DNA from: Aquilaria yunnanensis | Lineage: Eukaryota > Streptophyta > Magnoliopsida > Malvales > Thymelaeaceae | Direction of reading: 5' to 3' | Assembly (NCBI GenBank): GCA_039654915.1 | Contig: CM077597.1 | Location: 39,530,001 to 39,594,000 of the forward strand | DNA length: 64,000 bases | The notes under the pieces: model-generated | Told to the model about the DNA's origin: nothing | Databases searched by the model: none | Seen by the model: only the letters and a program-made list of their open reading frames with translations | Made by a program: the position numbers and the translations under genes | Shown: positions 21,258 to 32,635 of the stretch, piece after piece | Layout of the letters: the number at the start of each line of letters is the position of its first letter | Numbering within the stretch: the stretch's first letter is position 1

Positions 21258-24200
21258 AAGAAATTTGGTCCTCCAAATTTCCTAGAAGTTTAGGGAAGAT
21301 ATCAGGATAATTCTTAAGCATTTCAGCTTCAACCTCCCATGTGGCCTCCTCCTCAGAATGGTTAGTCCATTGGACTTTTACCATCGATATCCACTTACTT
21401 CTGAGCTTCCTAGTGTCCTTTTCCAATACCCGAATTGGTTCTTCTTCATAGGTGAGATCTTGGGTGATGGGAACACTAGTGACATGTACCACTTGTTTAG
21501 GATCAAATACACACTTCTTCAATAGGCTTACATGGAATGTGTCATGTACATGTCCCAGCTCAGGCGGTAGCTCTAACTTGTAGGCTACATTTCCTACTCT
21601 TGCGAGTATTAGGTATGGTCCTACATACCTCGGGGCTAATTTTCCCCGTTTTCCAAACCTCATTACTCCTTTCATAGGAGATACTTTTAACCATACTTGG
21701 TCTCCTACCTGGAACTCCAGGTCTCTTCTTTTCTTGAGGTTGGCATATGATTCTTGCCTATTGTTGGCAGTCTTAATCCTTTCCTGGATTTGCTTAATCT
21801 TCCCAGTAGTTTCTCTTATGAGTTCTGGGCCAATTTCCAACTTATCACCTGGCTCATGCCAGCAGTGTGGAGTTATGCATCTTCTTCCATAGAGTGCTTC
21901 ATAAGGTGCCATGCCAATCACTGAGTGATGGCTATTGTTGTATGAAAACTCCACTAAAGGCAAGTGTTTATCCCATTCTCCTTGGAAGTCAATAACACAA
22001 CACCTTAACATATCTTCCAATGTCTGAATGGTTCTTTCAGTCTGTCCATCCGTTTGAGGATGGTATGCAGAACTAAACTTTAACTTAGTGCCCAAGGCAT
22101 GGTGTAAGGACTTCCAGAATCTGGAAACAAATCTTGGGTCTCGATCCGAGACAATATCGTCCGGTACACCATGTAGCCTTACTATCTCCTTAACGTATAG
22201 TTGGGCTAATTTCTCCAGGGAGTCTGTAAGGTTTATGGGCAAGAAGTGGGCTGCCTTAGTCAATCTATCCACTATGACCCAGATTGTATTACACTTTCTT
22301 CGGGTCAGTGGCAAACCCACTACAAAGTCCATGGATATGGATCCCCATTTTCTTTCTGGTATAGGTAAGCTCTGTAATTTTCCACCAGGTCTCTGGTGCT
22401 CCACTTTGACTTGTTGACAAGTCATACACTTAGCCACAGAAGCACCAATCTCTTGCTTCATATATGGCCACCAGAAATGGGATTTCAAATCCTTATACAT
22501 TTTCTGAGCTCCAGGATGCATACTCATCAAACTGGAGTGGGCTTCTTCTAGGATTTGTTGCCTAATTCCATCCTTATTTGGCACATAAATCCTATCCCGA
22601 AAATATAATATTCCAGCCTTAAAGGAAAATCCTTGATACAATTTTCCTTGTTTCTGCCCAGAGATCCTGGGAATCTCCTCATCTTGAAGCTGAGCTTCCT
22701 GAATTAGGTCTTTCCACTCAGTCCTAATAGTTAAGACCTTTACTTGGTCCATTTCCCACTTATCCCAATCTTGGGCCAACCCAGATAAACTGAGTACCTC
22801 TGCCTCGGTAGGCTCTCCAGTGGCTTTGAGTATTCCCGTGTACTTTCTACTGAGAGCATCAGCTACCACATTGGCTTTTCCGGCCGTATACTCGATGACG
22901 CACTCAAAATCTTTCAGGTACTCAAGCCATCTTCTTTGCCTCATGTTCAGGTCCTTTTGTGTAAACAGGTACCTTAGACTCTTGTGGTCTGTGAAGACTT
23001 GGAATCTGCCTCCAAGTAGGTAGTGCCTCCATTGCTTCAGAGCAAAGATCACTGCCGCTAATTCCAGATCATGAACTGGATAATTCTTCTCATGAGGCCT
23101 TAATTGTCTTGATCCATAGGCTATTGCTTGCTTCCCTTGCATTAAGACACAGCCCAGCCCAACTCGAGAAGCATCCGTGTAAACTATATACTCCTTAGTA
23201 GGGTCTGGTAGAACCAGTATTGGGGCTGTAGTCAATCTTTCCTTAAGTTCTCGGAAGCTAGCCTCGCATTGCTCACTCCACTCAAACTTTTGGTCCTTTC
23301 TTGTCAATTGAGTGAGTGGAGCTGCTAGTACAGAAAATTTAGGCACAAATCTCCTGTAATAGCCAGCAAGTCCCAAGAAGCTTCTTATGTCCCTCACAGT
23401 CTGAGGTTGCTTCCATTCCAAGACAGCTTTAATTTTCTCGGGATCAACAGCTAAACCATGCTCATTGATTACATGTCCGAGAAATCCAATTTCTTTAGCC
23501 CAGAATTGGCACTTACTTAATTTTCCATATAGTTCATGTTCCTTTAACAGGCTTAGCACCACTCTTAGGTGCTCCTTATGGGCTTCTTCATCCTTTGAGT
23601 ACACCAATATGTCATCAATAAATACCACAACAAAGTGGTCTAAATGAGCTTTAAACACTCTTTGCATGAGGTCCATAAAAAAGGCTGGTGCATTTGTGAG
23701 CCCAAATGGCATCACTGTGTACTCAAAGTGACCATATCTGGTCCTGAAAGCTGTCTTTGGGACATCTTCTTCCCTGACTTTCAGCTGGAAGTATCCAGAT
23801 CTGAGGTCTATTTTGGAAAAGACCTTAGCTCCCTTTAACTGATCAAATAGATCCTCGATCCTTGGGAGGGGGTACTTATTCTTAATGGTCAGTGCATTGA
23901 GCTTCCTGTAATCAATGCACAACCTAAGGGTTCCATCTTTCTTCTTCACAAAAAGTACAGGTGCTCCCCAAGGAGATGTACTTGGCCTTATGAAACCTTT
24001 CTCAAACAACTCATCCAGTTGCTTCTTTAGTTCCATCATTTCAGGAATAGCCATCCTGTATGGAGCAATAGATGCTGGTGCAGCTCCTGGCACTAATTTG
24101 ATCTCAAACTCAACCTCTCTTGCAGGAGGGAGTCCTGGGAGATCAGTGGGGAACACTTCAGGGAATTCTCTTACTATGGGTATTTTACCCAGCTCTATTT

Positions 24201-26289
24201 CTACTTCTGTTCCATTTAACCCTAGGTATTCACCTTTTAGTAATAAGGGTTTGTGTTCCACCACCTTTAAATGAAAATCTGGGACTAACCCAGGAGATTT
24301 TTCCAAAGATTGAGGTTTGTGCCCAGGCAGATAAAGTTGCCTGGCATGGCAGTCTATAACCACCCGATTGGCACTAAGCCAGTTCATTCCTAGGATGATG
24401 TCATATCCATTAGTATCCAAGACCATCAGGTCGGCTCTAAGCTCTAGTTCACCTAGCTTAAGCATGCAATCTTTTACAATATGGTATGTTATCATAACCT
24501 CATTCCCGGCAGTTTTAACCAGGTACATTTTATCTGTATTGCATACTTCGAGGTTTATATCTTTGACTAACTTAAAGGATACTATAGATAAAGATGCTCC
24601 AGTATCGAACAAAACTGATACTTCATAACCATTTATGGAAATGGTACCTTTTAGAGTCTTCCTGACCAGCTTAGCCTGGTCTATTTCTTCCTCATCCTCC
24701 CCAGCTTTGTTGACCTCTGGGTCCTCTCGTGCTTTCATCGATGTCTCAATCTGGAATATTCTTCCAGTAGCCTGAGGTTGTCCCCTCCTGGCCTTATCTT
24801 GGTCCCTTCTTTGTGGGGGTGGAGGCATATTGGGCCTCCTTATGGGCAATTGCCTCTGTGCCCATCTGTTATTAAACCCTCCTGGGGTCCTCTGATCTTC
24901 TCCCCTGACAGGACAGTCTTTTACCCAGTGATCCTGGGCACCACATTTAAGGCATCCGGAAGTGAGCCTATAACATGGCTTCTGGCCATGGAATTTTCCA
25001 CATGTCTCACATTGTGGCCCATAGGGGGATGCGGTCTTCTCTCTTTTGTTACCCTTTCTTGGCTCATATGCCAAGCTTTCTCTGCCTCTCTTCTTAGAGA
25101 AGTTTTGCATCCCACTAGTACTTCCAGGGCCATTCATGGCTTGCTCCCTGAATTCTTGCTCTAGGGCCATAGCCCTCTGTACAATGTCGTAGTATTTATG
25201 GGCTCCTATTGCTCTGAGTATTTGCCTCAGCTCTGGCCTAAGTCCCCGAAGGAACCTCTTGGCCTTAAGGTCCTCTCGATCATCGTACTGTGGTGCGTAC
25301 CGTATGAGGTTACTGAATCTCTGTTCGTATTCCAGTACGGAGAACTCTTTCTGCTCAAGCAGGTCAAACTCAACCTGCTTTTGGTCTTTCTGTGCTTCAC
25401 CGATGTATTGTTGATGAAACACTTGTTCGAATTCGGGCCATCTCATTGCTCTTCTACTTTGAGCAGGCCGCCTAGCATTTTTGCTAGCATATGTCCTATG
25501 GACTGCTCTCCACCATAACTCAGCATTTCCTTCTAGTTTGAAGGTTGCCAGTAAGACCTTCTGAGAAGCGGAAACCTCCATTCTCTCAAAGATCTTTTCG
25601 ATCTGGTTTTTCCAGAATTCTGCTTCATCTGGATTACAGCTTCCTTTAAATGTTGGTGGTCTTAGGGCAAGGAACCCCTCTAGTTGGCCTTCTCTTAGGC
25701 CTCCATTATTATCCATATTGGGCCTCCCTCTTTGGGCCCTCACTGTTCCAGTGGTGACAGTGAGTTGGGCAGGCCCATCAATATCTTCTATGTCCAGCTC
25801 TTCTGCATCTGGACTTTCTTCTTCTTCTTCCCTCAGTTCTTGTCTAATCTCAGATCTTATCCTTCTAGCTCTTGGGTTTCTCCTTTCCTCATCCTCATCA
25901 TCACCATTTTCACTGGCTTGATCATCGAGTATAGGTTCTTTTCCTAGCCTCCTTCTTATTGGTGGCTCTCTTTGTTGCCCAGTAGGCTCTGGGACTTGGG
26001 CTTGACCCCTTGCCAGAATCTGCATGCTAGCTGCTAATTGGGCCATATTGGCCTGCATAGCTTCCATCATTGCTTCCATTCTTGCCTCCCTTCTTTCTTG
26101 GGCATCAATGCTAGGCCCAGTAACATTAGCCCTTATGAGCTCAGAAGGCCTAACTTGGGCCTCTGGCACAAAGCCAGCATTTTCATTCCCCTGATGGGAA
26201 GTTTCACTTTCATTTCGGCCTCGGTTCGTATTTCTGGTTCTCATCCTGGAATTAACAACAAGCAAGGCACACAATTGCTCAATATTCAT
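21256..26289 (-). CDS. Gag-Pol polyprotein of Tekay-type chromovirus, intact
   Basis: A 1677-residue open frame encodes every function needed for retrotransposition. Gag core about 200-385, followed by zinc knuckle [14 protein letters not shown] (446-459). Protease active site FDTGAS (561-566). Reverse transcriptase about 785-950 with FIDD at 890-893. RNase H about 1035-1150 (D1039, E1076, D1101, D1144). Integrase HHCC zinc (H1251, H1258, C1288, C1291) and catalytic D1321, D1382, E1418. Chromodomain about 1616-1670, which in chromoviruses guides integration to marked chromatin. All key residues are present. The annotated first ATG gives a 15-residue hydrophobic lead; the ATG at residue 16 ([10 protein letters not shown]) looks more like related proteins. 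The stop overlaps the polypurine tract. Confidence 0.95.
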   Translation of the reverse strand: MNIEQLCALLVVNSRMRTRNTNRGRNESETSHQGNENAGFVPEAQVRPSELIRANVTGPSIDAQERREARMEAMMEAMQANMAQLAASMQILARGQAQVPEPTGQQREPPIRRRLGKEPILDDQASENGDDEDEERRNPRARRIRSEIRQELREEEEESPDAEELDIEDIDGPAQLTVTTGTVRAQRGRPNMDNNGGLREGQLEGFLALRPPTFKGSCNPDEAEFWKNQIEKIFERMEVSASQKVLLATFKLEGNAELWWRAVHRTYASKNARRPAQSRRAMRWPEFEQVFHQQYIGEAQKDQKQVEFDLLEQKEFSVLEYEQRFSNLIRYAPQYDDREDLKAKRFLRGLRPELRQILRAIGAHKYYDIVQRAMALEQEFREQAMNGPGSTSGMQNFSKKRGRESLAYEPRKGNKREKTASPYGPQCETCGKFHGQKPCYRLTSGCLKCGAQDHWVKDCPVRGEDQRTPGGFNNRWAQRQLPIRRPNMPPPPQRRDQDKARRGQPQATGRIFQIETSMKAREDPEVNKAGEDEEEIDQAKLVRKTLKGTISINGYEVSVLFDTGASLSIVSFKLVKDINLEVCNTDKMYLVKTAGNEVMITYHIVKDCMLKLGELELRADLMVLDTNGYDIILGMNWLSANRVVIDCHARQLYLPGHKPQSLEKSPGLVPDFHLKVVEHKPLLLKGEYLGLNGTEVEIELGKIPIVREFPEVFPTDLPGLPPAREVEFEIKLVPGAAPASIAPYRMAIPEMMELKKQLDELFEKGFIRPSTSPWGAPVLFVKKKDGTLRLCIDYRKLNALTIKNKYPLPRIEDLFDQLKGAKVFSKIDLRSGYFQLKVREEDVPKTAFRTRYGHFEYTVMPFGLTNAPAFFMDLMQRVFKAHLDHFVVVFIDDILVYSKDEEAHKEHLRVVLSLLKEHELYGKLSKCQFWAKEIGFLGHVINEHGLAVDPEKIKAVLEWKQPQTVRDIRSFLGLAGYYRRFVPKFSVLAAPLTQLTRKDQKFEWSEQCEASFRELKERLTTAPILVLPDPTKEYIVYTDASRVGLGCVLMQGKQAIAYGSRQLRPHEKNYPVHDLELAAVIFALKQWRHYLLGGRFQVFTDHKSLRYLFTQKDLNMRQRRWLEYLKDFECVIEYTAGKANVVADALSRKYTGILKATGEPTEAEVLSLSGLAQDWDKWEMDQVKVLTIRTEWKDLIQEAQLQDEEIPRISGQKQGKLYQGFSFKAGILYFRDRIYVPNKDGIRQQILEEAHSSLMSMHPGAQKMYKDLKSHFWWPYMKQEIGASVAKCMTCQQVKVEHQRPGGKLQSLPIPERKWGSISMDFVVGLPLTRRKCNTIWVIVDRLTKAAHFLPINLTDSLEKLAQLYVKEIVRLHGVPDDIVSDRDPRFVSRFWKSLHHALGTKLKFSSAYHPQTDGQTERTIQTLEDMLRCCVIDFQGEWDKHLPLVEFSYNNSHHSVIGMAPYEALYGRRCITPHCWHEPGDKLEIGPELIRETTGKIKQIQERIKTANNRQESYANLKKRRDLEFQVGDQVWLKVSPMKGVMRFGKRGKLAPRYVGPYLILARVGNVAYKLELPPELGHVHDTFHVSLLKKCVFDPKQVVHVTSVPITQDLTYEEEPIRVLEKDTRKLRSKWISMVKVQWTNHSEEEATWEVEAEMLKNYPDIFPKLLGNLEDQIS

Positions 26290-26376
26290 AAATATTCATT
26301 AGTGGACTTAACCTATGTGGGAACAAGTCTATACTAAGAATCATAGACCAAAACTTTGGTCCTTAAGAGCAACTGT
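26290..26376 (-). other. Tekay leader between primer-binding site and gag
   Basis: About 87 bases of untranslated leader. The unusually short leader means gag starts almost directly after the primer-binding site. No other feature is seen. Confidence 0.6.
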
Positions 26377-26388
26377 GCTCTGATACCA
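26377..26388 (-). promoter_or_regulatory. Tekay primer-binding site (tRNA-iMet)
   Basis: TGGTATCAGAGC on the minus strand, 3 bases from the LTR end, is the exact plant initiator-Met tRNA complement. Confidence 0.93.
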
Positions 26389-26391
26389 AGC

Positions 26392-29310
26392 TGTCGTGCC
26401 CTAAACTGCCCCTGGCCCATTTGGGCCTGATTTTTTTTTTTTTTTTAAACATGCAGCGGAAGTTTTCATTACACAGAAGGGGCTTTTAAAACTCACTAAG
26501 ACTTATGGGCACGAACCCCAGGATACTTATCGGTACTAGCTCGTTAAGTTCTTTAATTAAGGTTAAGTTGATGTGCTCTCAGAAACAAGCTAGTGCCTAT
26601 GTGGATTTCATGTGTTCATTTTCATGGTCTTTACCGAGCTTAGCCAAGAATATGCATGGCAACTAAAACACCAACTTAAGTTTAAAAACTTATTTTCATG
26701 CATATGCTTTGCATGCTTATGCGTTTTGGAGTTCACTAGTGCACATAAACACTTAATGCCTTTAAATGCAACTAATGCTTAGGCATGTATTAATTCACAT
26801 ACGTGCATTTAAATTTCTTATTAGCCAAACTTTACACAAGCATCCAATTTCATGCTTTTTCTAAGTTTACTTGCATGTTCTTTACTAAATGAGCATACAT
26901 AGCCAAACATTGCATGCTTTTAACATAGACATGGGCTTATGGGCCTTTTAGTACTTAACATGCATATGGCCCAAAATTAACCAAGAATAAAATCAAAATT
27001 TTTAAGTTCTTATTTAAGCCCAATTTCAACATGCTTCAAATTTCATGAAAACATAACCCATAAATTCATGCATGGGCCTTGGTAAGTCCACCAAGCAATA
27101 AAAATACCCGAAAATGTCCAAGTCCATAATACAAGCCCAAAGCCAAGTTTTGGCCAAATTTTAGCTAAGTCCATAATTTGGTCACTAAAGTTAGACCAAC
27201 AAAAACATGCTTAAAAGCAACCCATAAATTCACAAAGCCATGGAACACAAATTTCCACCTTAATAGACCTTGTTCCCACAATTCTAAGACTTCAAGTCCT
27301 GCACAGAAAGTCCACATTTTTTTAGCTTGTTTACAAGCAGCTTATATACTTAGAATACTTAGAATATTTTGAGCAATACCATACACAAATCCAACCTTAG
27401 AATACAGAAAGAGTACTCAAGACTCTTAGCTTGATCTTTCAAGCAAACCTTTACCTACAAAAGTAGAGTAGGGCGGGTGAGTTATAAAACTCAATAAGGA
27501 TTCCGTGGCATCCAATGCCTAACTTATGGCCTCCAAGGCCTAACATATGCCAAGAATGTAATGGCAAAATAATCCTTATTCCTGCAAAGGAAACATAAAG
27601 ACAAAGAAAACAAAAAGATACATGCATATAGCAATAATATCATAATTGGGGGTTAGCATGCACAACAAATCAAAGAAGCACACAAACACACGCCACTTAA
27701 CACTTTGTTCACAGAAGGGCAGCAAGCATCCCTCAAGTTTTAGTTCATTAATTTCATATACTTAATGTTTTCGGAGAGCTCACTTAGCATAGGAATTAAG
27801 GTGGCCGCCTTAACTCCTAGCCCATAATGCTTGCTTACTTAACTTAGCTCATGAGCAAAACAGAATTGCCGAAGCAATAACATAACTTAAGCCCTCTTAG
27901 CACTCCTAGGATCACATGGTTCTTTGACCATCACCTAGGGGCCCGAATACTCACATAAAAAGGCCATGGAATTATACCATGCAATAAAGTGAGTATAGGA
28001 ATCCTTACCCACAACACCGAAAGCTTTATAAGCTTATTTTCCTTCGTTTTCCTTGCTTGTTGACTCTAGAAATTGTTTTCTAGCATAAGAACCAAGATGG
28101 GCCGAATTTTATTAGTAACCATAAGATACCAAGAACACTTGGTGATTAACTCAAATAACACAAAATACCAAGAACACTTGGTGTACACTTACAGAACCTC
28201 ACAGAAGAGGTAAGGCCAATTTCTTGTGCTTGATGTTCTTCAAGCTTTTTCTTGATTTCTTGCTTCTAATGAACTTAGGAACTCAATCACACAAAGAGCT
28301 CCTTGAGTGGAGTTTAAAACCTCCAAGAAATGGAAATGGCCGAATTTTCCTCCTTGGTTTTCTTTGAATTCTTCACCTGATTCTTGCTCTTTATGGTCTT
28401 AGAGCTTGAATTCAACCAAGAATACTTGGTTTTAATTTGAGAAATGATTATTTCTAGCTATGGACGAATATTTAGATGAGAAAAGAGTTGGAAATGTGTT
28501 TGGAATGATGAGACTTGGTATGGAAGAAAATGGAGAGAGAATGAGAGAGTTTGAGAGCAAATGGCTTTGAATGAGTGGAGTGATTATGTTTTAATGTGTG
28601 GGAAGGTGATGGCCAGCCATATGGGAAGGAAAATGAGTGTATAATGTGCTTGGAAGGTGGGAGACAAGATTAAAAGAGATGAAGACTAATTGGAAGACTT
28701 TTGTGTAAGTTTGGTAGAAAAAGTCAAAAGTAGGTAAAGAAAGAATCCAAGGTAATGATTAAGGGTGGGAGGTGGATTAAAATAATAGGAAATTAATAAT
28801 GTGTTTGAAATGAGTGGGAGACAAGATTTAATGGATGGAAGACTAATTGGAAGACTTTTGTGTAAGTTTGGTAGAAAAAGTCAAAAATAGGTGAAGAAAG
28901 AATCCAAGGTGATGACTAAGGATGGGAGGTGGATTAAAATAATAGGATTTGGAGGAAGGTGACATAAAATATTGGGAATTGGAGGGGCATGGCTGGCTAA
29001 GGCATCCAAAGCCATTAAAATGGCATAATTCCCCCTTTAGTCCTCCAACTTTCTAAATTTGGGCAATTGAGCCCAACCACTAAAAATCCCTTTGTTCAAT
29101 TTAGTCCCTCATCTTTAAAAACCACCATTTTCATTACTATTTCTCTTGGCCTAAGCCAAGCTTATTTTTAAGATGTTCAACACTCAATTATGCACATGCC
29201 ATATTGTCTTCTCAATTTAATTGAGCTAAATTCCTAATTAAGGAAAAATTCTTATGCTCCAAATCCATTTAACCCGGGACCTAATCACTTTGGATTGTCC
29301 GGGCATTACA
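26392..29310 (-). repeat. Tekay 5' LTR
   Basis: 2919 bases, essentially identical to 18324-21243 (one substitution and one T-run difference seen). It carries the same U3 duplication, palindromes and candidate TATA box, and would drive transcription leftwards through gag-pol. Confidence 0.93.
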
Positions 29311-29315
29311 TAAAC

Positions 29316-30496
29316 ACCTACAAATAGCTAAGCACACCTCTCCCCAAGCTATGGACCAAACATGAGCAGATCTACTTGACCACATGTCCCAATCTGCTTG
29401 ACTTGGGAAAATGGCCTTCCCCCCAAAGCCTCCTATAAATACTTGGGAGTCTCCCTAGTTATAGGACATACGAGACACCTCCTTTTTCTACTCTCTACCC
29501 TTAACAACTTTTCTCTGGTATACTCACTTGGGCGTTGGAGGTCCCTCCCTGAAAAAACACTCTGGCGAACCTTTAATCGACATTCTTCAACTATTGCATA
29601 CTTCAACCAGGTGAAGCATCTCTGGAGGTCCAGTTGTCCTACATCAACGATGTCCTTGAGCATCACTTGGTGACATCAATGGGAAGTCATTCCTAACTCA
29701 AAGTTATAGAAACTCAGCATTCAATGGAAAAGGGTGTTTAGAAGTCCCAGTCCATGCTTGAGCCTCTGGCAACAAATGATCAAGCACCCCCAAAGCATTC
29801 CTAGCTAGAGGACAAACATCCTATTATGGTCACCATGGATTTCCTGCGCAATTTTCAACACTCCATAGTGACCAAAATGACATAGCAGCTCAACCAAGGG
29901 TGATCGCAAGCACGTTTGTGTGCAAGGACCCCCTTTCTAGACACTCATTTGGAGAGCCGCCACCAGTCATCTCATTATAGCTCACCCAGTAGAGGCCTCC
30001 CGTATGAGTCTTTAATGCAGAACTCGCCATCTTATGAACAATAAAAGGCAATGTCCAATTCAAAAAACCAAGGACTTCACAGCACTGGAGTCTTTCTCCC
30101 CGTGAGAAGTCCTTGTCTCCTCACTGCCGAAGTTACTCACCTAGAAAAGGGCATCATTCCCCCTTGGCACATTCTCGGTAATGAAGAAAAGATAACACTA
30201 TGGTCCTAATGGAGAGGATTGTAGACAGGTTGGACAAGGTGGAAAAATAGGTCTTCATAAAACCCGTCTGGTCAAGGTTATCCGAGACCTTCATCGGAGA
30301 TGAATCCCCATTTGTCTAGGTGATAATGGAAGGGCCAATGCCTAGTGACTTTTTGGTAGCTTACCTGGAGACCTAGGATGAGAAAAGTGATCCGCAGGCC
30401 CACTTGACCAAGTTAGGAGGAGTATGGTGCTTAACGGAGCCAATCTCGCCACCCTCTGCAAGTGTTTTGAAGTAATACTTTTAGGACCAACCACGG
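29316..30496 (+). pseudogene. Second Tat-type fragment: LTR end, leader and gag start
   Basis: A decayed relative of Tat-1. It shows a TATA box (TATAAATA, about 29434) with the same context as in the Tat-1 LTR (cctataaatacttgg), an LTR tail to about 29665, and gag remnants. The TMDFLRNFQ segment near 29830 is homologous to the TMSFLRDFQ segment near 3110 in Tat-1, and the CKCFEV segment near 30458 matches the gag core. It has many stops and no pol. The gag is cut at 30496 by the next LTR-like sequence. Before the Tekay insertion it was continuous with 18297-18323. Confidence 0.65.
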
Positions 30497-32635
30497 TGTA
30501 ATGCCTTTAAATTCATAAGTGTTGAAGCGTTGGGCTATAAGGATTTAAGGCTTAACAAAAGTGAATAACTTAGGATTTGGACCCGTTGAACTTGGGAGAT
30601 AATGTTTTGAAGAAAGCTTGAAGGAAGTTTGAGAATTTGAACCTTTCAGGTTCATCAACATTCTTGGGCAAGAAGGAAGATGCAAATGATGATTTAAAAT
30701 ATTGAAGGACTTAATTGCATGCCTATCACAAAACGCAAGTGAAGGAATCTTTTATATGGGGACTCAAATGATTCATGCAAGATTTATACTTGCTTTAGCT
30801 AATGTTAAACCATTTTAACACAACTTGTCCTAAATCGAGCACTCACATGCTTTGCACTCAGCATTGCCTCCCACATCTGGATGCTCCACCAATGTTGAAG
30901 GCTTGATCAAGCTCATGGAAGTGTTCTTAAAGTGCTCATGGTGGTTCATGGTGCAATTGAGGCAAATCAAGAAGGAAACCTTGTGGTAAGAGTGGACTTG
31001 TGAGCCATTCGAGCTAGGAAGGCTAGTTCTAGCAACAACAAGAAAAGGAAAGGCACATTTTAAGCTTCCAGGCTTTCAGGAAACAAGAGTTGCTAAGTCA
31101 AGGTCAGGATTTCCACGTATTCACTAAGTCTTATGGATGACCTATGGTAAATTATTGAATACTATGTTAGTGTTGTGCCCAAAAGCCAATCATGAGATGA
31201 TTGTATTTTTTGCACATTGACTCATGATATTTTATTAAGGCATTAATCCAGCAATTATGTTTGTTGTTTTATTTCTGCGTAACTTAACAAACATAATTGT
31301 AACCCTAGAATAATGATATTCTTAAATGTCCCTGGTCTAGTATTATTGTGGAGCGGGTTACAATAATACATAACGATAAGCATATGTGGAGACTAATATG
31401 AGATATGTAGTCTACATATGGGTACAAGTTGGAGAACTTGTGTACTGGACCGACCCACCATGAGAACACTACATGGATCGTTATATGAGTGTCATAAGTG
31501 ATTCTCATAGTGATCATGGTATATGTAGTCCTTCGACCTAAGATCATCAAGGTTCCTTACATGTGAGTCACATACTTTGATACTTTCCTTTGTTGCTCGT
31601 AACTGAGTGAACTTGAAGGAGGTCATTGGGTATGTCACATATCATGCGGAGTGATTTGTATGATCAAGATCGGATTTGTCCCTCCTATGTAATGGGAGTG
31701 ATATCTTCGGGCCCCTTGATAGAGTAAGACTTAGAAAAATGCATGGCCATGCTCGGATGAGTTGATATACGATATCAATGTCATCAATTTAAGTTGGTCT
31801 ACTCGGTAATCAAGAAACCAAAGATTAGGCTGTACGAGAGGGACACATTCCATGTCTCGTGCTTAGTCTTGATATCTTAGACAAAGGGACATTGGCATAT
31901 ATCGGTGATGATCATAAAGGTTTAGTCGAATCATCGACAATCTTGTCACTTGGGTAGCAATGATGTGTTGCTAGACACCGCTCATTGCTTATGATCATAA
32001 ATGTGATTTATGATCATTGCCAATGTGGTAAGAGCCTATTGGGTCACACACATAGAGCTATTTGGATCATTAGAGTGCATGGGCTAATAATTTGGGTTTT
32101 GGTTTCACAATAATTTCGTATTAATGATGGGCCCAATAGTTGAGCCATTATTAAGCCCAAAATTAAAGCCTAATTGGATTAAGGCTTTGAAACCTATTAG
32201 GCCTGGAAGTTGAGTCTCACTATAAATAGAACTTCTAGTGAGAAATTTGTAGGTCTCCTTGCCCTAGCCTCCCAAAAGGACAGCTGCACTCTTCTCTTGC
32301 AATTCCTTGGAGGACACAAGTTAGCACTGCGAGCGCAAGAGAAACGGATCTGCCGGGACGTGGTGGAAGCATGGTGATCCCGAGAGGCTCGTGTGGATAC
32401 CATAGAGAGCTTGAACACGTCAACTGTTTAGGTTTTGTGATTCAACTCTACAGTTGAGTGAGATATCTCAACCGAAAATTAGGTATGAAATTTTTCGAAC
32501 ACCCGGTTTACTCCATTTCGCTTGGATCCTGGAGGGTTTTGGTTAAATTTTGCTGCACTGTTTGGCTCCTGAAACCCATCATACTAGACTTTTAGGTGAT
32601 GGTCTTATTGCAAAAAGATCCTATGAAGTTGTAAG
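30497..32635 (+). repeat. Unclassified LTR-like remnant carrying a copia solo LTR
   Basis: After the Tat gag fragment the sequence begins TGTAATGCC, a start used by several gypsy LTRs. About 670 bases of AT-rich sequence without a coding frame follow, then a copia solo LTR, then about 50 bases up to LTR-C at 32636. I cannot place the end of this LTR or name its family. Confidence 0.35.
31165..32581 (+). mobile_element. Solo LTR of the copia family
   Basis: 1417 bases, TGTTAGTGTTGTGCCC to GAAACCCATCA, with target-site duplication TACTA at 31160-31164 and 32582-32586. TATA box CTATAAATAG near 32221. Homologous to the LTRs at 39463-40871 and 48811-50213. Confidence 0.93.

Larger units (their letters stand above)
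18324..29310 (-). mobile_element. Young intact Tekay/Del-type chromovirus (Ty3/gypsy)
   Basis: A complete element of 10,987 bases with target-site duplication TAAAC (18319-18323 and 29311-29315). It has two nearly identical LTRs of 2.92 kb, a tRNA-iMet primer-binding site, one uninterrupted gag-pol frame with a C-terminal chromodomain, and a polypurine tract. Long LTRs, the TGTAATGCCC start and the chromodomain fit the Tekay (Del) clade. By eye the LTRs differ at one base (G 18656 versus A 26713) and one T in a T-run (17 versus 16), so the insertion is very recent. It landed 27 bases beyond the 3' LTR of Tat-1. It is the only element in the window that looks autonomous. Confidence 0.95.

Noticed and set aside
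22088..26337. Plus-strand open frames of 60-128 codons opposite the Tekay polyprotein
   Set aside because: They are shadows of the intact minus-strand gag-pol frame, with no recognisable domain or promoter.
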